Shown: positions 20,717 to 34,800 of the stretch, piece after piece
How positions within the stretch are numbered: the first letter of the stretch is position 1
How the letters are laid out: each line of letters opens with the position of its first letter
Origin: Gerris lacustris
Taxonomy: Eukaryota; Arthropoda; Insecta; Hemiptera; Gerridae
Length of the DNA stretch: 64,000 nucleotides
Direction of reading: 5' to 3'
NCBI GenBank assembly: GCA_951217055.1
Contig: OX578280.1
Coordinates: forward strand, 11,906,271 to 11,970,270
Program-made: the position numbers and the translations under genes
The notes under the pieces: generated by a model
Database searches by the model: none
The model's input: the letters and a program-made list of their open reading frames with translations, nothing else
Told to the model about the DNA's origin: nothing

Positions 20717-23507
20717 GTAAATATATTTTTTATACATAATTAACTAATCTTAGTTATTTTTAATGATTAAGTAGTATTTTATATGTAATTAACCCTAGAA
20801 CGACACACTGGGGTCCCACAGACCCAATTCAAACTATAATTGAGTTTTTGAGTTTATAATTGTAATTGTTATATATTCTGCTGTTAACTGTCTTATTTTT
20901 TTTTATTGTATTAATTTAAGCACCTAGGGAGTAAAGTAAGCCATTATTCCCTGAGCGAAAAAGTTGGTTTTTGAGGTGAAGCCGAAGGAACCATGGTCCA
21001 TGGTCCCTAAATCCCGAGGCGCAGCCGAGAGAGATAATTATCGCTAGGGGAATAATGACACTTTACTCATGAGGTACATACAATATTTTAACTCCAGTAT
21101 GGAGAAAATACACATTTTCGTCCATTGCACAGTTTATATTTTTAATAAATAACAATAATTATTAGCACTTTTAATAGCAGATATAAGAGATTCAATATTA
21201 AAAACAAATAAGAATTGGAATTAAACTCAAATAGAAGGTTATTTAGATGCAGGTTATAAACAATGAATCTATGATAAACATGGTCAAAAAAGCGCAGTGC
21301 CGCCAACCTGATTTCAACAACTATATTACATTTGCCATTCATTTTCTACTGTTTATAAAATAATTAAGTTGCAATCTTTACTTTTTTGCCCTACTTTACT
21401 TTTTAGCCCTACTTTTACTTTTTCTCCCTACTTTTTGAGTTCAGGGATGAAAAGACCTGTTTTAGTCCCTCTAAACTCTAAATTAATTCAAAATCATAAC
21501 TTTTTGTCCCTACTGGAGATAAAATATATTGACATGCATAGTCCAGTTATTTTAGGCAAGAAATATGGCTTCTGAATCATTTGGACGTTCTGAAAAACAT
21601 ATCCAAAATCGGAAACGAGATCGTGGTCCCATTAATAGATATTCAAGGGCAAAGGTCAACAAATTCGGTTTTTTGTGAATATCTCGCTTCCTATGGCTCC
21701 AACACCGATAATTTTGGTTATCAAAATTGAAGATAACCAAATTTGCCACAAATAATGGCTCATTCATTTTTTACGTCCAGTGGACGGTTCACATTCATTA
21801 GATTATAGGACAAAGAATATCTATGAATATTTAGTATCCGTCGCCGCACCATTTTTTCGTATTTTTACGAATATCTCGCTTCCTATCGCTCGGAGACAAA
21901 AAAGCAAAATTATTAAATTTCCCACAAAAAAATTCTAATTAATTTCTTACGTACAACGTACGGTTTAGCAAAAACCTAGCTTACTATAACTTGCGTAGTG
22001 TTTATTTTTGCACGTCTTTTTACGAACATTTGTGAATATCTCGTTTTCTCTGGTTCGGAGACCAAGTGAGGGTCAGTTCAAAATTGAAGAGTATAAAATT
22101 TCACGCAAGAAATGTTATGTTCATTCTTTACGTACAATGAACCTCTTGGATAATGAAGTGCTCCGAAGCTTCCGCTCATGGCATATAAACGACCAATAAC
22201 TTTGGCTTTTCCCTGAGGGAGCTCCACGGTGGGAACCGTTATAATATACCTACGAGTTTCATTTCATGTTTGAAAATATTAGTGCTCCCAGTGATTTATT
22301 ATTATATAAAGGTAAGTCTTATGATGTAAATCGCAATGCAGTCCTCCTTGTGCGGTAACGTCGGAGCACTTTATTATCCAAGAGGTTGGTTGTACGTAAG
22401 AATTGAACATAACATTTCTTAACTTTGCGTAGGCTTCCGCGGGTCGATTCGCAATAAACAGCTTGGCTTTCCGGTAAAATCCGCGTCACGAAGAGCATAC
22501 CCACTACTGGAAGCATCTTCAGGGATGTGGTGCATCGTGATGTTTACTTGAAGCAACAACAAGACATACTGAGGACTGGAGTGAAGGTCGGCGTATTTAT
22601 AGTTGCTTTCTGGAACGTCGATTAAACCTAGAATCCCCGGGGGTTCTTTGAGTCCGGTTTATCCTTTGTCGGGATGACGCAATCTGGCAGGTGTCGCCTT
22701 TGTCGGTTTTCCTTTGTGGAGCGGGTGATGTTTGAAGTCGAGAAGTGACCGCGGCGCCACTTCTTGCTTTCTCCTTGGCACAGGTGCTGACCAGCGGCTT
22801 CCAGGTCCGGGAAAGAGTGAATCCATCCTCTCTGTTGAAGTTTTCCAGTTGTAACCTAACCTATAACATTTCTTGTGTGCAATTTTATACTCTTCAATTT
22901 TGATGTGATCCTCAATTGGTCTCCGAACAAGAGGAAGCAAGATATTCACAAAAAACCGAATTTGTTGACCTTTGATATCAATTAACGCAACCACGATCTA
23001 GTTGCCGATTTTGGGAAGGTTTCTCAGAATGTCCAAATAAAGTGATTAAAAGAAAACAAAATTAGCTCCGATTTTTTTGGAACAGAAAACCTAAAATGAC
23101 TGGACTATATATACATATATAACTATAATTTTTTTTGTTTCTATATCCTAATATTAAGCTTATCACATAATAGTTATGTGCTACATTGCATAGGACATTA
23201 TTATTAACAGCTGAGTAAGTTCCCTCAGTATACAAGTTTAAAATAGTTATTTATAAATACTAGTATAGTATATATCAAATATTTATGTGTATATATAGTT
23301 ATTTATATATTAATACACATATATGTATAAACATGTTATTTCACCATTCTCATGTTCATAAGCTGGAATTGCTTGTTACGAGTGGATGACTGAACAGAAC
23401 GGAACATGTAAATCACGGAGTAGTTGTGCTACATCGTCGCTTTGGTCGTCATATGCTGCTCCTGAGTAAGTTAAATAAGTACATTAAAACTTACATTATA
23501 GTGTATG

Positions 23508-23568
<61 letters not shown>

Positions 23569-25738
23569 GGTGTCCCGGGTCAGGACCGACAAACTTTGGG
23601 ATGTGATAGTACAGTTAATTTGGAGTAAAAAAAGTTCTATAAACCATGGTCCTATTCTCATTTGTTTTCTAGCTATCTTATGTTTAACTTTTTTTTGTAA
23701 AACGTGACTTTGACTTAATAAATTGGCAATATCATTGGAAGTAATTAAGCTAGAATGATAAATGATATATCACCTGAAAGAGCATGAAAAATTCTTAAAG
23801 ATAAACATCATTTCAGCTATTAAATTTCATTTTAAGTCACACGTTAATTCTTTAGAACTTGAAAATAATAAAATTTAATTAAAAAAGAAAATGTTAGAGC
23901 TTGTATAACTTCTGCATTGTATTAGATAACTATGGGTGCAAAACTCCTTAAAGTTGGCGCATTTACTAAGCTTCAAAACGATACTATTAAATTTAAAATA
24001 TTGCAACTTAAAGTATCCGAAAAAGTGATGAAATTCCAAAAAAACATGTCCTACTGTAAGCTGAGATAGGGTTGGGGGAATTGGAAGTGCCCTGAAAATG
24101 CAAACGTCGGGTGATTTTTTTTTTCTTTTTCTTTTAAATTGCTCCAGTATAATAAAACGTTAAAGTCAGAGTTTAGTCATAGTACCCGTGTAGTACCAGT
24201 CATGGTACCTATGATACTACAGTCATTGTAAAGTCATAGCACCTGATGAATCTTATAATTATTAAGGTTGTAATAATTGATTTTTATTTCCATAATTAAT
24301 TATTTTTATAATAATGTTCTTTGTAACTAAACCAAAATTGTACTGTTTTAATTGAATTATCTTATTATTTTGTTAAAAAAAAGAAATCATTAAAGATGAA
24401 ATAGAAAAGTGTAATAATAAAATAAACCGACCTTTTTTATTTATAATTAAAACTTCTGTAATTACTATAATAAATGTTCAAAATGGTGCCCTCCTTCATT
24501 CATACACATCCACAATTATTAAGTTGAGATTTGCTGCATTTTATGGGAGTCGCTTTTTGGTAATTTATTTGGTGAGCTGCTGCTTGTATCCTGTTTATTA
24601 GCTCCTATTGACTTTTAACCGGTATTTTAAACACCAAATTTTTCATCCATCCCCCCCCCCCCAAAACAGAAATGTAAAGGTGTAATGTCTGGTGACATGG
24701 GTGGCCAAGCAACCGGTTCTCCTCTTCTAATGCACCTATTAGGTTAGTGTTGAATGCAGCAAATCTGTACTCAAAAAATGTCGGACGTGTAAATGAAGTA
24801 GGGCACCATTTTGACCATTTATTACAGTAATTACAGAAGTGTTAATTGTAAGTAAAGAAGGTCGGTTTATTTTATTATTACACTTTTCTATTTTATTCTT
24901 TAATGATTTTCTTTTTTTTTAACAAAATAATAAGATAATTCAATTAATACAGTACAATTTTGGTTTAGTTACAAAGAACATTATTATAAAAATAATTAAT
25001 TATCGAAATAAAAATAAATTATTACACCCTTAATAATAAGATAAGACTTTATAAGATTCATCAGGTGCTATGACTTCACAATGACGGTAGTATCATTGGT
25101 ACCATGACTGGTACCACTCGGGTACTATGACTAAACTCTGACTTTAACGTTTTATTTTACTGGAGCAACTTAAAAGAAAAAGAAAAAAATATCACCCGAC
25201 GATTGCATTTTCAGTGCACTTCCAATTCCCCCAACCCTATATCAGCTTACAGTAGGACATGTTTTTTTGGAATTTCATCACTTTTTCGGATACTTTAAGT
25301 TGCAATATTTTAAATTTAATAGTATCGTTTTGAAGCTTAGTAAATGCGCCAACTTTAAGGAGTTTTGCACCCATAGTTATCTTATACAATACAGTAGTTA
25401 TACAAGCTCTAACATTTTCTTTTTTTAATTAAATTTTATTATTTTCAAGTTCTAACGAATTAACGTGTGACTAAAATTTTAATTTAATAGCTGAATTTAT
25501 GTTTATCTTTAAGCATTTTTCATGCTCTTTCAGGTGGTATATCATTTATAATTCTAGCTTAATTACTTCCAATGATATTGCCAATTTATTAAGTCAAAGT
25601 CACGTTTTACAAAAAAAAGTTAAACATAAGATAGCTAGAAATCAAATGAGAATAGGACCATGGTTTATAGAACTTTTTTTACTCCAAATTAACTGTACTA
25701 TCACATCCCAAAGTTTGTCGGTCCTGACCCGGGACACC

Positions 25739-25803
<65 letters not shown>

Positions 25804-28800
25804 AATTAAAATATTTTTCTAAGTTCATTGCGTAACCTATTTTATCTACGATTGATACGAAATATAAACATTGTATCTCTGTTTAAATGCATAGAAAGTG
25901 ATTCTTTACGTACTTGTATTCATTGAGCATGCGCGTCTCATATTTCTGAAGAATTCCTCTTCTTTACCACCCTAGGGCGGTAAAGAAGAGGAATTCTTCA
26001 GCTTTACGCACGATTAGCGAGTTTGTTTACATTTAACAAAACTAATTTGCTGTTCATTTATTAAAGTAACTGTTTATATCGAATCGAGTTTTTAGTGAAA
26101 AACAATGAGTGAATCAAGTGACTGACGAAAATGTGGAGAATAATACTCCTCCAGAAATAATTAATTCGGCAAAAAATACAACTCAAGAATTAATGCCATC
26201 ATTATCAAGAGAGAGATACGAAATTACATACAGCAAATTCATTTTTTTTTCTGTATTTATTATTTAAATCTAACAATCGTAGATAAAGTACGGTACGCAA
26301 CTCGTGCGAAAACGGCATTTTGCATTGCTCGTGTGGTTTTACTACCCTCGCTGTCGCTCGGGTGCAAACTCCACACTCGCATGCAAAATGCAACTTTCCG
26401 CACTCAACGCGTAATGTACTATTAAAATGACACTTCTACCTTGATTTAAATGCAAAGCAGTATTTGTTTGGGTCGTTGAAAGATTGAAAAAAAATATGTA
26501 TATACTTTCGTCATTTTGTAAACTTAGCTATATCTCACCTTTCTCCAAGGCATAGACTTGCCAGGAAACATCATTAAAAAATTTATACAAGTTGTTGGCA
26601 ACACTAAACCTTGGATATACAGGTCAGTAAATAAATAATATGAACAATATACAAAGAAATAGAAACATGCCGGGATTACGACGTTAATTTACATTTATTA
26701 TATTAAAAAGTGTGTCAAATCCTCTAATTTTATTAGTTTCGTCGAACTGAAAACTCTCCTACTGTTTTCCATATTGAATTTACACGTTAACAATAATTAA
26801 AATAAAATAAATTAACAATTATATCACAGATTACAAAGTAAAAATTAAAATATATATGGTAACTTGTGGTAACTTCTGTTTTTACTGGTCTTATATTACT
26901 TTGCTTTGTAAGTTTCATCGCACATTTCCGTTAACCCAATTTTGAACCACTTCCCGTCATTCAATCTTCATCAAATTTTGCACATGGAAACAATAGAGGT
27001 AAAAAATACAGAAAAAAAGTCTTATATCACTTTGCTTTGTAAGTTTCATCGCACACCTATTACCCTAATTTTGAACCACTTCCCGTCTTTTATTCTTTCC
27101 CAAATTTTGCACATGGAAACAATTTAGGTGAAGAATACAGAAACAAAAAAACAAAAAAACAAAAAAAAAAAACGTTGAATATAAGACCAGTTCTCAAAAT
27201 AGTATTTTTATAATTGTTATTTTATTTTAATTTTTGTTAACGTATAAATTAAGTATGGAAAATATTAGGAGGGTTTTTTAGTTCGACGAATCTAATAAAA
27301 TTAGAGGATTCGACACACTTTTTAATATAATAAATGTAAATTAACGTCGTAATCCTGGCATGTTTCTATTTCTTTGTATATTGTTCATATTATTTATTTA
27401 TTGACCTGTATATCCAAGGTTTAGTGTTGCCAACAACTTGTATCAATTTGTAAATGATGTTTCCTGGCAAGTCTATGCCTTGGAGAAAGGTGAGATATAG
27501 CTAAGTTTACAAAATGACGAAAGTATATACATATTTTTTTTTCAATCTTTCAACGACCCAAACAAATACTACGAATTAAATATAAAAGGGACAAATAAAA
27601 ATGACCACTTAACGTCTAAAACATATTCATCAACGTATGAATCAATACATTCCATTAAATTTAGCATTTAGTCCCATTACATCAAGCTATTGATTGATAG
27701 GATTTTGAGCCAAGGGTATCATAGCAAAAAGGACAAATATGGACAGATGTAGTAATACAATATTTTAAATGTAGCTCTTACTAAATTTAAACAGAAAAAA
27801 ATTCATTTTTCAACAGTTACCAACAATTATAAATGCCGGCTGCACACTCTCGGTGAGACCTCGCGCCGAGGGCTCACGGCGATAATGTACGAGTACTAGA
27901 GGTACCCTCCAAATTCTCGCCGTTTCGCCGAGGGGTTGAATGAAGACGAGACACCCCACCGAGATCCCATTGACTCGTGTCTGATATACAGACTCCGAAG
28001 AGACGTGGCCGAGAGTGTGGAGCCGGCTGATGTATATGCTTTACTTTACTTTACGGGGCTTCTCCACTTGTCAGCGGTTGCCTGTTATTCCTAAATTCCA
28101 CCCTCGGCGGTCCTCCCAGTCTCCGTCCTGCAGGTTCCGTTCCCTCATTGACCTTACGACGCCTCCCTTCCATATTGCTCTGGGACGGCCTCTCTTTCTC
28201 CTGCCGGGCGGCGACCACTCCAGCACTCTTCGTGGCCAACGCTTCTCTCCCATCCTCCTCACATGACCGTACCAACGAAGTGCCCGTTCCTCAATATGTC
28301 TTATCACCGTCTCGTCCACCTCCATCCGCCGCCTAATCTCCTCATTCCTCACTTTTTCCAACCTGGATATTCGTGCACTTCTTCTCAGCTCATCCATCTC
28401 CACAGCATTAATTCGTTCCTTCTGTCGTTCCGTCAATGTCCACCCTACTGATCCGTAGGTTAAAATACTTTCAACAATGGTGGTTAGAATAGTCTTCTTT
28501 GGCTCTTTCCCATCGAACGACTCCACAGAACTCCATTCAGCATAGCTATTATAGCCTTCCGAGCTTGAACTACTCGGGTACTTACATCGAACTGACACGT
28601 ACCTGACTCATGGATAATAGACCCGAGGTATTTGAAGGAGTCCATTGCCTTAATGACACCTTGAGCAATGACTATATCTTTGGGCTTCCCTCCAACTACC
28701 AGGTACTTATAGTCTTCTCCATGCTAACCTTTAACCCTCCTCTCTCAATAGTTTCCAACAGTCTTCTAAGCATGAATTTTAAATCCTGTCGATCCGAGGC

Positions 28801-31800
28801 AATAACTACCTGGTCATCGGCAAAGAGAAGGGAATGGATAACTTTCTGCTTAACCTGAACACCCACACCACCATATAGTTCCAACTAGCTAGCACATCCT
28901 GCATATATATTTTAAATAGTGTTGGTGACATCCCACATCCCTCTCTCAAACCTTTTGTAGTCTGAAACTGTTCAGGCTGATGTATATGTTGCTTTTAATG
29001 CGTTGTAATACGTTATTTGCTTCAGATGCAACTTTGGATATTCTGAAGACAGGGAAATAATATGTTGTCCAAATGAGGACAATGACGATACTAGTGTTTT
29101 TGAAAGATGGCAACCGAGTTTATTACCCTTACCACCGAATTGTGGCCAAACTATATACAACGATCTGCTCGATGATAGGATCATAGGAGGGAAGGAAGCA
29201 CAAGAAGGTAAGAAAGCTAAGAATGACCATCTATTTGATAAGATTTATAGACAAGTAGGAGTTTTGCTATAAGATTATTTTTGGCAACTAGTGAGAGTTA
29301 TTTTTTAAGTTTTTAATAGCGGCGTTTTGGCTTTACCAAACATCATAGTTCTACCGGATTTAATCTTGTCTCTACATTTGGGAGTATGCCTAACACTAAA
29401 GAGAATTTATATGCACTAGTCCTTAAAAATGGTCCTTCCTATACCATATTATAAAGAAATATAAAGTTACAATAAAGATGTAATTTAATTATCACTAATC
29501 ACATTTATCATTGTGTCTTGGAACATACAAGAACACAAAGAAGGAAACACCATAATAGCCTAGTCATTTGGAAAAAAGAGACCTTTCCAGTAAAAAAATT
29601 AATGTAGTCGTATTTTTTAAAATATATTTTGGTGTGCTGAATCCAAATTTCAACTTCCCCACCTCTTAAAAGTGGTGCCTTCTGAGAAAAATGCCAACAA
29701 AATTGTTTTTTTTTATATTTTCAATTTTTCTCTTACAGTTTATAACATTCGCACTCTAAAGACCCTCATACATGGTCAAAATGTTTCTGTAAACATCATG
29801 TTTGCGCAAACATTTTGACCATGTATGGGGCTGTTTCATGTTTGACGTGTATGAACTAAATTTGCCCGACATCCGGTTTGCGCAAAATGTTTGATCGTGT
29901 ATGGGGGCCTTTAGAGAAAAGTGGTCTTAAATAAAAATAAACTGCATTAAATTGTCTACAATTTATGTCTTTTGTTGTTAAAAGAACGGTTTAGGCGCTT
30001 TGCCCTTTAGAAATTTTACAAAAAATACAAATTTGGCTAAACACCTGTTTCTATCATGGGGTTTTCTTAAAATTAAAAAAACTACAAACTTTTACACGTG
30101 ACAAAGAAATAAATTGCCTATGATTAATGTCTTTAAAGTTTTTTTCCTCAGACTAATGGTTTAGATGCTAGACAATTTTGAAATTTTGTCTATTTAAGAC
30201 GTAGTGGCTAATAGCCCAGTTAATAATGGTTTTTACCTGCAACTAATTACATTCTCTCAAAAGTCCCCACTTCTCCCCCTTGTGCTTCCCCCCCTACCCC
30301 ATCTTAAAGTTCAAAATTTACTTGTTTTTCACTTTTTACTCAAAACTGTTTATTTTTTGAAGAGAAGTGTTATTAACAAAAAATATTGCTCACATAATTC
30401 TGCACAAAAAAGGTCCTATGCATGTTTGAAGTGAGACACCGTTTTCGAGATATTATTGATTAAAAATCCAATTTTTTATTTTTGCGAATCAAAATATGTT
30501 AAAAACAACACTTCTGATTTTAATGAAATTTGGATGGTAGGCCATACTTAGCCTATTGTTGATCCTATATAAATTTCAACCTTCTGTGCCTATTATTTTA
30601 TCTTGCACATGCGCACAAACGTACATTTATTTCGACCTTTATCTTTAAAAGTACTTAACTGATTAATATGAAATTTGAATGGTTTTTCGCAAGTATCCCG
30701 CAGATGGCCCTAACTTAATTTCAACCGACTGCGCTCTTTAAATTTTGCTAAATTGATACATTAAATGTATGTTTGTGCGCATGTGCAAGATAAAATAATG
30801 GGCGCAGAAGGTTGAAATTTATATGGGATCAACAATAGGCTAAGTATGACCTACCATCCAAATTTTATTAAAATCAAAAGTGTTGTTTTTAACACATCTT
30901 GGTTCGAAAAAATGAAAAATTGGAATTTTTATCAGCAATATCTCGAAAACGGTATGTCTTACTTCAAACATGCATAGGACCTTTTTTGTGCAGCATTATG
31001 TGAGAAATATTTTTGTTAATATCACTTCTCTTCAAAAAATAAACAGTTTTGCGTAAAAAGTGAAAAATAAGTAAATTTTTACTTTAAGGGGGGGTTATTG
31101 GGGGAAGCACAAGGGGGAGAAGTGGGGACTTTTGAGAGAATGTACCTCATATCATGGTCTATCATTAGAAAAAAATTCAGATTTCCCCTAATTAGTTGCG
31201 GGTACAGCCTGTTTTTGGCCTTTATTGACTGAGCTATAAGCCATGTACAACTCATAATTATTCAATGTTGCCAAATTCGCTTGGCAATGGCACTAGAAGG
31301 TCCGGGTTGCTCAACTTTCTCAAATGGTTCACAATGCTCGACAGAAGAAGGACGAGACACCTCATCTGAATGATCAACAAGAAAAATGAGCATGATACTT
31401 AAAAAATTATATCTAGGAATGAATAGTTGCATTTTTTAGTATGTACTCTTATGTAGTAATGAGAATACCTTGTATCGTAGCTGCTATAGCTTGGGTCGGT
31501 GGTTGCTCATCAATCATCAAAAACGTCGACATTATTGTAATTTTTTTTGTGTTGACGCAGATTCCTTCACAGGTTTCTCACAAATTGGTAATGTTCCTAC
31601 CTTTTCAGTCCTTCTTAAATTAAAGGATCTTAAATTAAAGGAAGTCAGGGCAAGAAGTTGGTCGGGTTCAGTAGGTTCCACATGGTGGTGATTGCCATCA
31701 GACTGTTCTTTTATATATTCCACCCTAATAGTTCCGAGTTTCTTTCTGTACTCAGCCACAGCTAAACCTGGTGGTTCACTCATAGTGAATGCAGTCGTGC

Positions 31801-34800
31801 TACACCTTTGGTAGGGGGGAAATGTTACTTTACAAGCCGATATTATGTACTATCTGTACCTTAAGTTGTTCAATGGCATATAGTGAGTACGAGTACCCAT
31901 ACTATGCAAGGAGAAACTGTTCACCTGCATTGACAATTGCCTCTATATCATCCAGCTTGGCCTAGTTGATTTTGGAAATCAGTCAACTTTTGTTCCTTGA
32001 ATTGGCAAGAAAGATCTTCTGATGTACTGCAGACACCATTGTGTCACTGAACATTACTTAGATGATTTTTTAGGGTCCGTAGGCAAAACCAAGGACCCTT
32101 AAATTTTCCTGCGTGTGTCTGTCCGTCCGTCCTGTCGCATGCTCTCACGGCTACACCTTTCGTCCGATCACTTTGAAATTTGGCATGTATGTGTCTTGTA
32201 CCTACCCATATATTTTAAAAATATAGCGAATTAAAAAAAAAAAATTAAAAAAAATTAGGTTAAAAAATCTTAAGGGTTAAAAATTTTACATTTTTTTTCG
32301 ACACCGTGAGGGTATCATATGAAAGGGTACGTCGAGCTGATTACAAAAATATATAATTATTTGGTTATAACTTTGATAGGGCGAGCGTAGGCGAGTTTGA
32401 AGCGGGTGTGAAACGTGTCCCCCCCCCTTCTATCTCACTTATGTGAAGTGCAAAAAATCTGAAAAAATTCCTGAACATTCTTCGACCAAAAGTAAAGATA
32501 CCACTTTTTGGAAATTTCGAAACAAATATTATTTAATTTTTTATTGACAAAATACGCTTTTTTATAATTTTGGTCTTTTCGATGTATTTATATGGGTGTA
32601 GTCCGGTTCAGTGGCAAAAAAATAATTTATCGGAAGTTTGTTTATGTGTTTTGAGAATATCAGACCCATAGGATAGTTCAAAGTAAGCTTTTTAGCATTT
32701 TACAAAACACGATCAATAGAGTACTATTGATGGCTGTGTGCTGACCACACAGCCACACTTGACCTGTTTATTTTTACTTGACCTCCTCAAGCACTCATAG
32801 GTTTTAAGTCTTTTGTCATAATCAGGATAATGACGACGACAAATATATTATGCCGATCATGACGACTACGCGGATGATCCTTTTTTTCCCCTCCAAAATA
32901 TAATTTGACTGGACTACAAGACACAATTTTATTTTTATAGGAGCATGGCCTTGGATGGTAATGATTGGCGTAAAATACGGGTGGAATCCTATCTCTTGGG
33001 TATGTGGAGGTGCACTGATTTCACCCAGATGGGTTTTGACTGCAGCTCACTGTAATTCTGATTCGCCTCACCGGTTGTAAGTAAATCTCTATTATAAGCA
33101 TTCAAATTTTGGTTTTTAATTTCATCGTCAATTTTTTTTTTTTTTTATTCCGAGGGGATCTTACACCCGAAGACGCAGCCACTTAGGTGGGCCCAATGAA
33201 CAATCCTGGGTTAGGAACCACACTTCTTCACATTTGTGTGAAGTTGTGAAGTAGTTTGGTCGTTACCTATGACTCTCTATTGATTTGCATCGAACGGAGA
33301 GTGTATATACAGGGTGTATCAATTTCAGATGGCCATAGAAAAAGGGGTATATCTACAATCTACAGGTCATTAGAAGCAAAAAAAGTACATATAAGCTATA
33401 GTCCAATTCTCAACAGTGTAGGAGCTATAAGCGAAAATAGACTGTGTTAAAAACAATCGAACTTTGCCTTAAAAAACTGAAATAACTCAAAATATATTAA
33501 TCTTGGAACAATGGACGAACAATCGTTGGAAAGAGCAGGAAATTTCCTATAAAATGATGTATGTTTTAGTTGACTTGTTGCATTTTTGGAGTGACCCATA
33601 GCTGTTTGAAAACAAAAAAATAGATTTTTTCAAAAAATCTAAAAACTTTGAGCCCACTTATCGATATGACCCGAATGGGAGAAATTCGTACAAAGTTGGG
33701 AAAAGTTGGCGCTTTTAATAAGCTTTAAAACGATACCAAATACTTCACAATATTCCAACTCTAAGTGGGCGAACAAACCATCGTTGTAGAAAAAAACATG
33801 TCGAGCTTGCAGCTGGAGAAGGGCAAAGAAACGTGACATTATCAGCTGTGGCATCTTTGACAAAAAATGTCGAATGTGCATTGCTGAAGGTGGCGGCCAT
33901 TTTGAGCAGCTTCTGCCTTGAGATACCATGGTAAGTATACTTTACAATAATAGATCTTCTAGTTAGAGAACTAAAATTTCAATTTAATGGCCACCACCAT
34001 GAACAATGCACATTCGACGTCTTTTTTCAAAGATGCCACAGCTGATAATGTCACGTTTCTTTGCCCTTCTCCTGCTGCAAGCTCGACATGTTTTTTTCTA
34101 CAACGATGGTTTGTTCACCCACTTAGCCTTGGAATATTGTGAAGTATTTGGTATCGTTTTAAAGCTTATTAAAAGCGCCAACTTTTCCTAACTTTGTACG
34201 TATTTCTTTCATTCGGGTCATATCGATAAGTGGGCTCAAAGTTTTTCAGATTTTTTAAAAAAATCTATTTTTTAGTTTTCAAACAGCTCTGGGTCACACT
34301 AAAAAGACAACAAGTCAGCTAAAACATACATCATTTTATAGGGAATTCCCTGCTCTTTCCAACGATTGTTCATTCATTGTTCCAAGATTAATATATTTTG
34401 AGTTATTTTTTAAGGCAAAGTTCGATTGTTTTTAACACAGTCTATTTTCGCTTATAGCTCCTACACTGTTGAGAATTGGACTATAGTTTATATGAACTTT
34501 TTTGCTCCAAATGACCTGTAGATATACCCCTTTTTCTATGGCCATCTGAAATTGATACACCCTGTATACCCATATATATACACCGTTTAGATTTTATAAC
34601 GATCTAAAAGTTTTTTTTTTTTTACTATTTCTGAAGCATTATTTTGCTATCCTTGCCGAGTGTATATAGATACCCAACCCGTGTTTCGCAACGGGGTGTT
34701 TTACAGAAGATATTCATTTATTTGTGTAATCTAATTTGTTATCAGATTTGGACTCGGACTTTGTACATCCACTAATGAGTAGTTCTGATAACGAATTTCG

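Larger units (their letters stand above)
21540..23109. mobile_element. Foldback family X with captured GC-rich centre
   Basis: The ends are ATAGTCCAGTTATTTTAGG (21538) and its inverse near 23109. Several inner blocks are inverted copies (for example 'acctcttggataatgaag' at 22140 and its inverse at 22362, and the 21600-21660 and 22960-23030 blocks). The centre (22320-22840) is GC-richer and unrelated to the arms. A relative begins at 61829. Confidence 0.7.

Noticed and set aside
23568..25741. Palindromes as assembly artefacts (fold-back reads)
   Set aside because: The arms differ by scattered substitutions and indels, and several are bounded by TA duplications and element-type ends. This is real sequence.
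28015..28451. Plus-strand ORFs over the RTE-type element
   Set aside because: They are antisense to the minus-strand LINE frame, which has the recognisable [12 protein letters not shown] sequence.
31441..31691. Plus-strand ORFs of 60 and 73 codons
   Set aside because: They overlap the minus-strand transposon relic and show no domain or signal of their own.
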